From Hydnum rufescens UP504 (taxonomy: Eukaryota; Basidiomycota; Agaricomycetes; Cantharellales; Hydnaceae), in assembly GCA_014904985.1 (NCBI GenBank), contig MU128991.1, positions 1 through 64,000 of the forward strand: a stretch of 64,000 bases of DNA, given 5' to 3'. The translations under genes were made by a program, and so were the position numbers. The notes under the pieces are model-generated. The model ran no database searches. It saw only the letters and a list, made by a program, of their open reading frames with translations, and was not told the DNA's origin. Each line of letters opens with the position of its first letter. The first letter of the stretch is position 1. This document shows positions 23,520 to 35,239 of the stretch, one piece after another.

Positions 23520-25715
23520 TGGAGCGCTGAGGCAGCGATCAAAAGCATCTCAGGACTCAATTTTGGCCTTGTTAGATGTTGAGGCCTGGGGGAGCGGAGT
23601 CACCAGACCGTCGTGAACTTGGGTGGCTATTCTTCTCAGTCGAGTCGGATATGACTAGCGGCTAAGGCTCACAGAGGTCGATTTCACGCCCGGTCGGCCA
23701 ATTGGGCAGCCGTTCGCAAACTGAGGTTCAGGGTCATGTCTCGAGATCTGTCTGCAATCAATGGTGCGCCAGGTTGCGAGTGGTGACGATGTCGTTTAAC
23801 TGTTTTACCTTACTTTGGAATGTGATCCACTAAGAGACTAAACCAGAATTTGATGATTCGAGCACCTGGTCACTATATCGCGATCGACCACAAGGGCGAT
23901 TACTACAGACGGCCAGGGGTTGCGAGTTGCATCACCTATAGCCGCGCCCACTACTCCCCCCGCTCGCGGGGGCGTCGTTCCAGACAGAGACCTGAAGACT
24001 ACTAGCATCTACAGTCCAGGGGTTCTGGGGTACCCGCAACTAGGCATCCTCGATGACCATAGCCAAGTATGACATGGCCGGGACTAGATCGCCGTGCACA
24101 CCATGTTTCGCCAGATCCAATCGAACCGTTCCACAATAGATTCATTGGGAAAAGAGTAGCTCCCGGCAGCGAAGGGCTTATCACAAGAACATAGCTTTAC
24201 GGGCCACAACGACGCCGCCATTTGCCGGAATATACACCTGGGCCTCTGCTTGCAGTACTAGTGGCTCCCTTGGTTTGACTTCGGAATATAGTTATTTGAA
24301 CACTGCTCAATGTCATACTTTGCTTCGCTCAGCGTTCCGTATGTGAAGCCTCCGTAGCTGTCGTCAACATCAATGTGGCCCATATTGCTAAGGACTCGAC
24401 TGTCGATCTCGGTGATAGTTCCCACTGAGAGCCCTTATATACAGAGAGTTCCAAACCCCGAGGGCGTAGAATAGAGAAAAGGGAGCCAGCAGTTAGCTGC
24501 GACCCCTTATCGTCGGGAAGCGCGAAGGCAACTTCAGAGCAGACCAGCAACTGACACAAGACTCTGCCATTCAGCCTCACGCGCAGTGTTTTGGTAGAAA
24601 AAAGGGAAGGTGGTTGAAGATTGGCTTGGCCGTGGAGAGCGCATCGGAGCAGGCTTGGGAGAGAGAAGCGCGTTTGTGCGAATGTTTATTTCGCAGTGAA
24701 CGTGGACGTATTACATAATCATCCACAATCTGGTTTGCAAGTATCTGACCTTGAAACGTGTTGCTCGTGTGTCGGACTAACCTGGTAAGTAAGGTATTGC
24801 CCAAGTACATGCCGAAGAATGCTACATGTAATAATGTATGCCGAACAGGTACGTACACTCGTTCAAATTCAAGGACAGAATTTTGAACAAGCCTTTCGTG
24901 AGTTCAATCTACGGAGTAACGTACGTACAACGACGAGGGAAATGAATGGGGGGGGGGGGGGGGGTATTACGCCTGGCTTCAGCTGGTGACCGTTCAACTT
25001 CTTACTATCTTCTTCGCATGCGGACGGGTACCGCACATAGACGTGCCTCTGAGAGGCAGCCTGCTTTTATGCGAGGGACGCCTCAGGTCGCAATGATCCG
25101 GTCTCAGGTAGGCTTTCAAATTGTTCATAGCAGTCTGGAAATAGGCACCACCGGATTACATCGTGATAACACCGCAAGGGATTCTGTGAGCAGGGTGAAT
25201 TATGTAGACACTCTGATATTCGCTGCAAGGCTGCAACTTGGTGAGGCGCCGAGTGCTTCGGTATTTGTATGTATCGCTCATTAGTGCGGCCGAGGGGGGG
25301 GATGGTGAATGGAACGACCTAGCCACCGAAAGTGTCTGAGTATACGGAAGAATCTGATGGCTTTATTGGGAAAGGAACCTGGATCTATTTTTTGTCAGTC
25401 ATTTTGTGTTTGGAAGTCGTCATGGGAAGACCCGTGTGGCTGCAAAGCAATCAGTGGATTATGCCGAATGTAGCTAACCCAGAGTTTCAGGCTCGCGCTA
25501 ATTTCGTTATTGCAGTAATTCGATCTATGGTGCACGAGGTAGGCGCGTGGGGAATGATCGGAATCTGTCAAGCCACCGATTGCGAAAAGAAGAAGAATCG
25601 TTTGATCTTCTGTACTGACATTCATTTATGTCGGCTGTATGTAATCCATCGAGCTGAACTGTAGCACATCTGGGCTTCCATTCCCTTCCGCGATCTACTC
25701 TCTTTACCCTTCATC
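23520..25715. other. Spacer between array units 3 and 4
   Basis: It holds a degenerate piece of block Y (about 24190-24450), the block shared with 15050-15250 (24460-24680), a 17-base G run at 24948-24964, and the conserved 5' flank from about 24960. No intact gene is supported. Confidence 0.4.
24948..24964. repeat. Poly-G run of 17
   Basis: Seventeen consecutive G bases, where other array spacers have a mixed GAGGACGGGGGAAATGGGG-type sequence. It could be a real homopolymer expansion or a sequencing artefact. Confidence 0.9.
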
Positions 25716-27886
25716 ATGGAGAGGATGAACGCCACCGAAGTCAACGTCTTTGGCGGCACGATCGTTGGTAACCTTCTCGCCACTGTGTCGGTCTCCTCCA
25801 GCCCTCAACGATGGCCACGACAGCGCTAACCGAATGTATTCTCCAGATGCTTCGGTGTCCTTACCATCCAGATCTCTAGCTATTATTATGCCTTCCCAAA
25901 TGACGGGAGGTTGCTGAAATTCGTTGTGCATCTCCGTACATTTCCATATCCCCTTGAAATGTACGCTCATCCCCCATTTTTTATCCTTTTCTCAGGCGGG
26001 CATTTTATGGTGAGTGTCGAGCACACAGTTTTCTTTCGAGGGGCATTCCTCATTTTCCATTGTCAAGGATTTTGGAAGCTTTTCAACTGTTGGTATCCCC
26101 TCGGCAGTCGTTAACTATCACTAGGAATTTTTGCGAAGGCTCACAATGGTCCGACAACATGGACCTTATACAGTGCATGTGGGACCCAGGCTCTGTACTG
26201 GAGGGTTGTTACAAATTACGGTAATGGTCTGACTTTAGGTCGCTCAACGTGGTGCGTATGGGGTCTATCATGGCTCTTGATCGTGCTTTTCCCTACCGAC
26301 CCCCTGTACCCATGAAATAATCGCATATTTTTAGGGAATTCACCGTCTTTCAGATCAATACGGTGAGTACTTAGTTGGTTCTTGTTGTGGAGGTCATTAT
26401 CTTTACTTTGGCGCTATCTACTTCAAGGTCTGCGCGTCACTCGCTGTGCAGACATTTTTTGCCGGTCGTGTCTATTCTCGTGGGTCCTGCCACATGTCTT
26501 CGCTGGAGAACCATCTGACTCATAATTCTCCTTGACTTCCATAGTGAGCGCTAATCTCTACCTAGGAATGCTCGTGGTATGTTATGGTCCTGTAATAGAT
26601 CAGTCCGAGAGTGATGCACTACGACTTTGTAGGAAGTCCTTGTGTTACTTCAGTTCGGTCAGTCTTGCCCAATTACCGTCGCTTCTACGATGCTCTTCTG
26701 GCTTATTCCGCCCGCGCCGTAGGATTCGGCGTCGGTTAGTGTCATCTTCATACATCTCGATAAACCGTAACAGATCGTATCCCCATCAATCGATGTTTCG
26801 GCATACTGCAGTAACCTACATCAAATTGTATGCATCCCCGTGTTCCCTGCGGTAAGGCCACAGCTAACAACTTGCTGCTGATTTGGTTATATCTAGCAAC
26901 ACAGTACGAGACTTTGCAGTGCTAATCAAGGAGTGGACGTGGCTTGCTGTGGCATGGCTTGCTATCCAAGTGCGTCTTGGCTACTCTGCCCTTGTTCCTA
27001 TCACATGCTCTTTCCTTCGCTGATACATGGTAAATGGCGTGATTATGTTGCTTTCAGGCAATCGCAGATCTCGTGATTGCAACTTGTATGTGTCTTTTAT
27101 TGCGACACCGGCGGACCGGATTCCAGAAGTACGTATCCTCATAACATTTAGGGTGCCCTCTTCATCCCTGAAATGAGTCCATTTGTCTGATTGATGATGT
27201 GATGCCGTTGCGTGGTACAGGACTGATTCGGTAATCAACCGTATGGTATTGTACACCATTAGTACGGGCTTGGTGACCAGTGTTCTCTCCTGTATCCTTC
27301 TTGGGATGGTCGATTCCTTCCTTTTTTCAGTCTGATAATGCTGGTACTGAATTAATCGTGGGGACAGTTTGTCAAATATGGGTTTAATTTCACTACTACT
27401 ATCGGTATAGTAGGTTACTCGGTTTTTCACTCTTCTCGTTCGAGAATGAGCATATTTCTATATACCACTAACTCTTTGATCCTGTTGTAGCCGCTAGGCA
27501 CGGTCTACTCTATCACCATGCTTGCTAAGTACGTCCCTATAATATGCCTCGTTATGCGTCCGATGCTGAACAATTTGATTTTATGGTTGGGCTTGCAGTC
27601 TACACACACGAACGGCGCTCCGGGCGAAGCTCGATACACCAACCCCCCTTGAACTAATCAGCTCCTCACTTAAAAAGAGAATACGGCGGAATATGGGAAA
27701 TCATGGAAATGTACGTTTCAACATCTATATCTTGACTTACCTATATGATGTATAAGGTAATGCCGACTCGCACTGATCGGAACTTGCCCGTCTTTCCAGG
27801 AAGAGCGACCCCAGGTTGCAAAGATAAATATCCCTAGAGAGGTGATATACGGTGCGAACATAAACCAGAAGGTTCGTATTGGATGA
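25716..27886 (+). CDS. DUF6534-type membrane protein, array copy 4
   Basis: Starts MERMNATEVNVFGGTIVGNL. After splicing it reads CFGVLTIQISSYYYAFPND, AGILWILEAFQLACGTQAL, YWRVVTNYGN, VQTFFAGRVYS, SANLYLGMLV, ADLVIATCMC, RHRRTGFQK, DSVINRMVLYTISTGLVT and YSITMLAN. Intron 11 has a GT donor. The last exon gives KINIPREVIYGANINQKVR and stops at 27884-27886. No obvious break was seen, but the full exon sum was not checked. Confidence 0.65.
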
Positions 27887-28099
27887 CACCTGCCTTGGTC
27901 GTGTTGTTCAATGATTCGCATTCTATCGTGGTTACTCTCAGAATAATGATGCAAAGGTTGGGTTTGCTGGGGTTCAGTTGTTGCCGTGATGGCTAAGCGG
28001 CTTTGAGGCTCGGGCTGGGTGTTATGCCCTGAGATGGTCTCTGGTGTCTCCCCATTTGCACTATTTCATCGTAAACGAACTCAGGAATCCAGAACCTGG

Positions 28100-28690
28100 A
28101 CATCTATTGGGGCCTCCGGCCGATCGATTTTCCTTGGTTCCCGACCCCATCCCCCTTGATTTCTATATCGCGAAATGTACTATTTCTTCCAACTACCGTC
28201 CGAGGGTCCGATGAAGTAGACAGTGGATGAGTCCCCTTCGGGAGCATTACCATTGATAGTGATTCGGATGACTCCTCTCTTAAAAAGCTTGCTCGACCCT
28301 GAAGTCGACTTGAGTTCTGACTCGCGATTGGACGCCCGAAGTCACCCGCAGTTGCCTTCAAGTCAACAACTAACTGTGTATTACTGTAGTGTTGAAACAG
28401 CATCATCATTCACGACATGAATATTTGTACATTGGTTGCGGACAGATCTTGAGAAGCAACGCATTTCACGGTCACACATGCTAACCTCATTTCGGGAGTG
28501 GTTCCACAACTGGTTGCAAAATCCACCTCTGCGTGAAGTGGCCGGTGTCTTCTCCAAGAATGACTTGCTTGAGGAGGTCCTCAGCAAAGCGCATGCGGGT
28601 AAATCCATGCGGCTCACCTGGATGCCGGCAGTTTCAACACCCCATATTGCCTCACCAGAGTCTTCAATACTTCGATATTAAGGAAACCAA
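28100..28690. other. Conserved spacer block of unknown coding status
   Basis: The stretch is shared with 22540-23060 and partly with 37760-38070. On plus, 28436-28681 reads FREWFHNWLQNPPLREVAGV and KNDLLEEVLSKAHAGKSMRL; the copy near 22900 keeps much of this but has a stop. Similarity on both strands prevents me from deciding which, if either, is coding. Confidence 0.3.
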
Positions 28691-28734
28691 ATGATTAGTT
28701 CCTCTGGTTCAAGACGCAAAGAAATCGAAAGCAA

Positions 28735-29090
28735 AACATACGCAAGTCCGCCGGGGCCGGGGGGGTTAGTATTAAATGTCCAGAGATGAGAGCTCTCTTG
28801 TTTACCCCCAATAACAAAGCCTTGAGACGGAAGAGCTTGAACATCTGGGGAATCTCTGAGAACTATTGTGCTAGGGCCATCCGGTGATATCGACCACTAG
28901 AATGAAATGACACAAGCGTGAGATACGCTGGATCGGCAATGTAGTGCAGAAGAATATTCACGTGCTGCCTAGTATTGTTCGTGTCGAGGGGAACCATGGT
29001 CAAATTCACGCCGAGGCCATCGAATTGAACGGTAAGTCTCTGACCATCGGCCGAGAGTTCTCTGTTGACGATGAAATAAGAGGTCGCCAT
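28735..29090 (-). CDS. Small beta-trefoil / ricin-B-like protein (gene X, best copy)
   Basis: Exon 1 is 28962-29090 (43 codons, MATSYFIVNRELSADG to NNTRQH). A GT-AG intron leads to exon 2 starting at 28896 with WSISPDGPSTIVLRDSPDV and containing HLWTFN. The two Q/H-x-W type motifs and short beta-strand-like segments resemble ricin-B-type (beta-trefoil) lectin proteins of basidiomycetes. This fold assignment is inference from pattern, not from a search. There is no signal peptide. The 3' end, beyond about 28740, was not resolved. Copies at 23.4 kb and 38.4 kb are damaged, so this may be the only working one. Confidence 0.5.
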
Positions 29091-29608
29091 CGTCTCTGTA
29101 TGAAGATGGGGATGAAAAACGAGTGGTCGGAGGGAGTTTTATAGTGCTGAGGCGGCGATCAACAGCACCTCAGGACTCGATTTGGGCCTTGTCAGATGGT
29201 AAGATGTCAGGGGCAGAGTCACTAGACCGCCGTGGACTCCCACATCTGGTAGCTCTTTAATATGTCTAAGAAGTAGTCACAGATCCGCAACCGTGCGATG
29301 CATGTTCAGTTCAAACTTACTGTGTGGATGACTATTCCTCTCAGTTAAGTCGGATATCACTCACCGGTAGCGCTCACACAGAGGTGAATTTTATGCCATG
29401 TTGAGCAGTCGTTGGCGAACTGAGGTTCAGGGGGTCGTTTCTCGAGATCTATCTGCAATCAATGGAACATCAGTGTTGCGATTGACGAAGATGTTGTTTG
29501 ACTGTTTTACCTCACTACTCTGAAATGTGATATGATCCACTAAGAGATTAAATCGGTAGATCATTCGAGTGTATGACATGGCCAACTATATCGCTGTGCA
29601 CACCTTGT

Positions 29609-30202
29609 TTAAATCGAACCGTTCCACAATATATTCATTCGAAAAAGAGTCGCCGCCGTCAGCGAGGGGCTTATCAGAATAGCAAAGTTTAGTTGTACGG
29701 GCACGACCGCGCCGCTATATTCAACGTTTCCTTGTAGCGAATGGAAGCAGTCGCGGGTCATTTCGGCGTTTGCCGGAACATTCAACAGTCTCTTCGTTCG
29801 ACGGAAGCTCAATTTACCAGGTTTGACTTCGGCGTATGATTCCTTCAACTTCCTAAGTGCTCGACTTTGCTTCGCTCGGCGCCTTCCGTATGTGAACCCT
29901 CCGTCACGACAATGCCACCCGCAATGCAGAGGACTCATCGACTCACCCCGGTGATAGGAGAGCCCACTGAGATCTCTTATCTGTACGGAGTTCGCCAGCT
30001 CCCGCATCCATGACTCTTTATCTATCGCTAGCACCAACAAGCACCAATCCCTCGTCTCCAAGTCCGTAACATGGAATGTACGCCGAAGCGGTACACTGAA
30101 ATTCAAGAACAGAATTTCATGGTGGCGGCCGCAAGCCTTCGCCTCGGGCTTGATCTGCGGAGTCGCGCATGAGGACGGGGGAAGTGGGGTGTGTACGTAC
30201 AA
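29609..30202 (-). CDS. Unidentified ORF, block Y (longest copy)
   Basis: An uninterrupted 197-codon ORF that recurs in shortened or broken form in the other array spacers. It reads LFLNFSVPLRRTFHVTDLET, then RDWCLLVLAIDKESWMREL, then a basic stretch with YGRRRAKQSRALRKLKESYA. The middle part, with strand-like runs followed by a W-containing helix (DKESWMREL), recalls the C-terminal end of PH domains, but this is weak. True exon limits are unknown. It lies just upstream of the conserved flank of copy 5, in opposite orientation, so the two could share a promoter region. Confidence 0.35.
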   Translation of the reverse strand: MYVHTPLPPSSCATPQIKPEAKACGRHHEILFLNFSVPLRRTFHVTDLETRDWCLLVLAIDKESWMRELANSVQIRDLSGLSYHRGESMSPLHCGWHCRDGGFTYGRRRAKQSRALRKLKESYAEVKPGKLSFRRTKRLLNVPANAEMTRDCFHSLQGNVEYSGAVVPVQLNFAILISPSLTAATLFRMNILWNGSI

Positions 30203-31113
30203 TACCTGTGCCTCGTATCATCACACCTGCCCTCAGCTGGCGACCGTTCAACTTACTATCCCTTGCAGACGAGTAGCGTGCATTAGACGTGTATTGGAGA
30301 CGCACCCTGCCTTTGTGCGACGAAACTCAATGGCCCAATTGACGTTCACACAAGTTTGAATCACAGGTCGCGACGTTCCAGTGCCAGGTGAGTTCACAAT
30401 TCATTGATGGCGCCCCGGAATAGGCACAAGCTGGCCACGTTGTAATAGAACTGCGAGGTATCCTGTGATTTGTCGAAGATCGGATTGGGAAATGGGAATT
30501 ACGTACAGACTCTGATATCCCTGCAACGTTGTGATGCTCCGAGATCTTCGGTATTTGGATGTATCGCTCATTGGGCGGCCAAGAGGAGCGGGGGCGAGGT
30601 GAGCGGAGCCACCGAAGGCATCCGAGGAACGGGGATAACTACGATTCACAGAAGGAACTCGCTGCTTTGTCGCATGGAAAGGAACCTGGATCTACTATAT
30701 CTGTTGGCAAAGAAATCCAATGTACGATTTGAGTAGTCTTTTCGCCTCATTGCGGAGGGCGTACTCCGAGGTAGATGAGGAAAGGGGTCGGTCTCCCGCG
30801 CAAATTACGCCGGATGCACAATCGTGAAGGCGTGCGGATCGTTCTCCCACGCAAACAGAAGAGATCGAATTCCGGATCAGACTTTATATTCCATCGTTAA
30901 TTCTGTCCTCGTCCAATGGTGGGCGATGCTAGGGTAACGTGGGGAGTGATCGAGCCGCACAGGCCCAAGGTCAAGCGAACGCGTTGAAGAATCATCGGAT
31001 CTCCTATCTTGACACTTCATTTAACTCGGTTCTAATCAGTTGAGCTGATGCGTTACACATCTGAGGCTTCCATTCCGTCCCCGATCTCCTCTTAGCCTCT
31101 CATCCTCGAAATC

Positions 31114-33371
31114 ATGAGCGCCACCCAAACCAACATCTTTGGGGGCTCGTTCATTGGTAACCATCTCACCGCTTTGCCAGTCTCTTCCAGTGTTAAGGAT
31201 GGGTAAAACAACACTGACCTACCATATTCACCAGATGCTTTGGTGTCCTCACGATCCAGACCTCTAGCTATTATCATGCCTTCCCAAATGACGGAAGATG
31301 GGTGAAACTGGTGGTGCGCCTTTCCACATTCCGTTGAAATCTGCATTCATCACCCATTATCTTCCCCTCTCTTAGGTGGGATTTTTGTGGTGAGCATTGT
31401 ACACACTTGTCTTTCGAGGTGTGTTCCTCATCTTCCATTGTAAAGGATTTTGGAAGCTTTTCAGCTGTGGGTATCCCCGTTTCTGTGCTCTTCAAACCTT
31501 GCTAGGAATTACTGCGGAGGCTTACTGGGGCGACAATGCCTCTAATCATGTGAATTATACAGTGCATGCGTTACTCAGTCTTTATATTCGTCGTTTGTTA
31601 CAAATTACGATAATCCTCTGGCCCATGTGGCGTGGTGCGTATGGGTGCATCGCGCCTGTTGACAATTCCTTCCTCTCAGTCCTCTGTAGCCATGAAATCA
31701 TTGTATATTTATAGGAATTTCACAGCATTTCAAATTAGTGCGGTGAGTACCTAGCCAATTCTAGTTGTGGATGCCCTGATCTTGACTTTGACACTATCTA
31801 CACCAAGGTCTGCGCCTCGGTCACTGTGCAGACGTTTTTTGCGCATCGTGTCTATTCTCGTAGGTCTTACCACGTATCCTTGCTGGAGAAACATTGCATC
31901 TATAATTCCTCTTGATTTCAATAGTGAGCTCTAATCTCTATCTAGGAGTGTTTGTGGTATGTCCCACATGTTTTAATAGATCTGTCTGAAAGTCATGCAC
32001 TATGACTTGGTAGCAAGTCCTTGTACTCGTTCAGTTCGGTTAGTCTAGCCCCGTTACCATCGCTTTGGGATGTGCTTCTCCTATCTTGTTCCTGCCGCGC
32101 TCTAGGATTCGGTGCTGGTTAGTACTCATATTTGTACCTCCCATGGACTGTTATTTATTGTGTTCCGATCAAATCGATGTTTTGGCATGCCGCAGCAACC
32201 TCCGTCGCATCGTATGCATCCCCATATTCTCTTTGGCGAGGCCTCAGCTCACAACTTGTTGGCCTGATTTGTTTCAATCTCTCACGGCTGTAGGAACATT
32301 GTACCATCATATGAAATCCTAGTCAAGGACTGGACATGGCTTGTAGTGTCATGGATGGCTATGCAAGTGCGTCTTCCTTACTACACCCTTCCTCCTGCCC
32401 TTGTGTCTAACACACCCTTACCTTCGCTGGGACCTGGCACATGGTGGGATTATGTGGCTTTCAGGCAATCGCTGATGTTGTGATTGCAGCTTGTATGTGT
32501 CTCTTACTGCGACGTCGGCGGACCGGGTTCCAGAAGTGCGTATCTGCATAACATTTGTGATGCCACATTCATCACCTAAATGAGTCCATTTGTCTGATTA
32601 ATGATCTTGTGCACCATTGCGTGGCCCAGGACTGATTCAGTAATCAACCATATGGTGTTGTACACCGTCAGTACGGGCTTGGTCACTAGCATTCTCTCGT
32701 GTATCCTTCTTGGGATGGTGCATTTTGGCGATTTCGTCTCGTTTTTTACTGTGATAATGCTGGTGCTGAACTAATTATGGGGACAGTTTGCCAAACATGG
32801 CTTCGATTTTAGTGTATTTGCTCTTTGCATGGTGGGTTACTATTTTTTGGTCTCCTACTCGTTCGAGAACCAGCGTATTTATATACCGGACTAATCACTT
32901 GGTCCTGTTCTAGCCGCTGGCCGCGTTCTATTCCATCACTGTGCTCGCCAAGTATGTCCCTATAATATGTCTCATTATGCTGCACAATTCTATTTTATTT
33001 TGGCCTTGCAGTCTACACACGCGAAAGAGGCTCCAGGCAACCCTTGATGCACCAATTCCCCTTAAAATAACCAGCTCCTCGATCAAAAACAGAATGGCAT
33101 GGAATAGGGGGGATCATGGTGATGTAGGTCTCAATGCATACACCTTGGGCTTTCTGATGTCAGGAGGATGAGGTGATGCTAACTGACACTGATTAGAATT
33201 TGTCTGTTTTCCTAGGCCAGGAGACTCCAGGCTACAAGGACAAATATCGCCAGAGAGGTGGTGAATGATGATGTGCACATGAAACCCAAGGTTTGTATCG
33301 GATGTCCCCTACCTTTGTCATGCTGTTCAATGATCCACATTTTATCATGGTTACTCCCACCAGAATATTGA
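31114..33371 (+). CDS. DUF6534-type membrane protein, array copy 5
   Basis: Starts MSATQTNIFGGSFIGNHLTA. Spliced exons give CFGVLTIQTSSYYHAFPND, VGFLWILEAFQLACVTQSL, YSSFVTNYDNPLA, ADVVIAACMC, RRRRTGFQK, DSVINHMVLYTVSTGLVT and FYSITVLAN. The final exon reads TNIAREVVNDDVHMKPKV. Intron 1 has a GC donor (TTT/GCCAGT) and intron 11 has AT instead of GT, so expression of a full protein is less sure than for copy 3. Confidence 0.6.
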
Positions 33372-33814
33372 TACAAAGGTTCAGTTTACTGAGGTTCCAA
33401 GGCCTGTTCTGGGGGGACCTGAACCTGAACCTGAACCCAAGCACCCCCGATGAGCAATGTTGAGGTTCATGTTTGGATGTTAGAGTACTATGGAGCTGAG
33501 ATGGTCTTGGGTGTGTCCCCACTTGGATTTTTTCACCCTAGGAAATCCCATGGGATCAAGCAGAGAACCAGGATATCTGATATTTGGACATCCCATCTTC
33601 CTTCGTTCTCAACGTGATGTCACCCGTACCCCCTTGATTTCTACATGGCGAAATATGCTGTCTCCTGTAGGAATTATAGTATGATGAATCGGAGGAGGGT
33701 CATGCAATAGGGAGCCTGTTACTAAGTGGCCTACCTGGCGGAGAATACGGAGCGCTTGGAGCCACACACCTTGTTTCTCCAGATCCAATCAAACCATTCC
33801 ACAACGGCGCCTAA

Positions 33815-34230
33815 ATTCACCGTTTCCTTTTAGCGAATGGCGCTCGCGCGTCATTTCGGCATTTGCCGGAATATAGGTAGATCACCCTCTCACTCTCTGA
33901 GACAGTGTTGCCGTGACTCCCCTGCTTCGGCTCTGATCCCCGGAGGGAAGCCAAAGTTACCAGGTTCATATGATTCTTAAGTGCTCGACTTCGTTTCGCT
34001 CGGCGCCTTCCGTATCTGAAAACTGTCGTCGACGTCAATGCGGCCCTCGTTGCCGAGGACTTGACTGTCCGCCCCGGTGATAGGAGTGCCCACTGAGTGT
34101 ACGCAGAAATTTTGTCGGCTGCCGCATCCGTGGCTCTTTATCTACCGCTAGCACCCCGACTCCGAGTCCGCTGCGCCTTTGATCTGCGGAGTCACGCACG
34201 AGACGGGGGTCTCCACTACCTGGACCTCGT
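33815..34230 (-). other. Degenerate block Y between array units 5 and 6
   Basis: Fragments of the block seen at 29609-30202 are recognisable (YGRRRAKRSRALK, and the CCCCGGTGATAGGAG flank) but rearranged and shortened. Not expected to code. Confidence 0.35.
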
Positions 34231-35239
34231 ATACATCAGACCCCTCAGCTGGCCACCGTCCAACATCTTGCTATCCTCTGCAGACTATTAGACTTGTATT
34301 GGAGAAGCACTCTGCTTTTCTGCGGGTCACAAGCAACGAAACTCAATGGCGCGGTTGACGTTCACGCAAGCTTGAATACCAGCTCGTGACCTTCCAGTCT
34401 CAGGTGGAGCCTCAAGTCGTTCATAGCGGTCTGTAAATAGGCACAAGGGGGTTGCATTGTAATAGAACTGCCAGGCATTCTGTGATCCGTCAAAGATTGC
34501 ACTTGAGTGGGCGGAAAGCAGATAGTCTGATATCCGCTGCAACTTTGTGATGTGTTGAATTTTCCACTATTTGTATATGTCGCTAATTGGTGTGGCCGAG
34601 AGGAGCGGGGGATAAATGAGACGGACCAACACTGAGGGTGGATGACGAGTGGCACCGAACATGTGATCTGTAATAACCTATTTGCTTTTTGGCATTCTGT
34701 GTCTCCGTAGGACTCGGTCTGTTACGACATTGGGAGTCAGCCGTTCACAGACGCTGGTGACCGTGACAACAGGTCTTTTCACTTCCGTTCTTGACCTCGC
34801 GTGACAGGTGAGCAGCGTGATTGTCAAAGAAATCCGATCTGCGATCGTTTCCCCCCCTATCCTCATGGTGTATGCCGTACTTGGAGGCTGGAGGGGCATG
34901 AGGAAAGCTGTTGGCCTTCTTGTGCGGATTACGCCCAATGCACGATCCTGCGCAGTCGTGAAGGCGCGTGGAACCTTCTCCCAAGTAGTTCGGGACTGTA
35001 CGATATATTCCGTCCCACAATTCTGTCCTCGTCGATCACATGGGGGATGATCTAGGGATAACGTGGGGAATGGTTGAGCCGCGCAGCCCCCAAGGTCAAG
35101 CAAACCAGTCGAAGAATCATCGGATCTCCTTTACTGACACTTCATTTAGCTCGGTTCGAATCGATTGGGCTGATGTATCGCGCATCTAAGCTCCGATTCC
35201 CCTCCCCCATTCACACCCTCTTTGCTCCTCGTGAGGACA

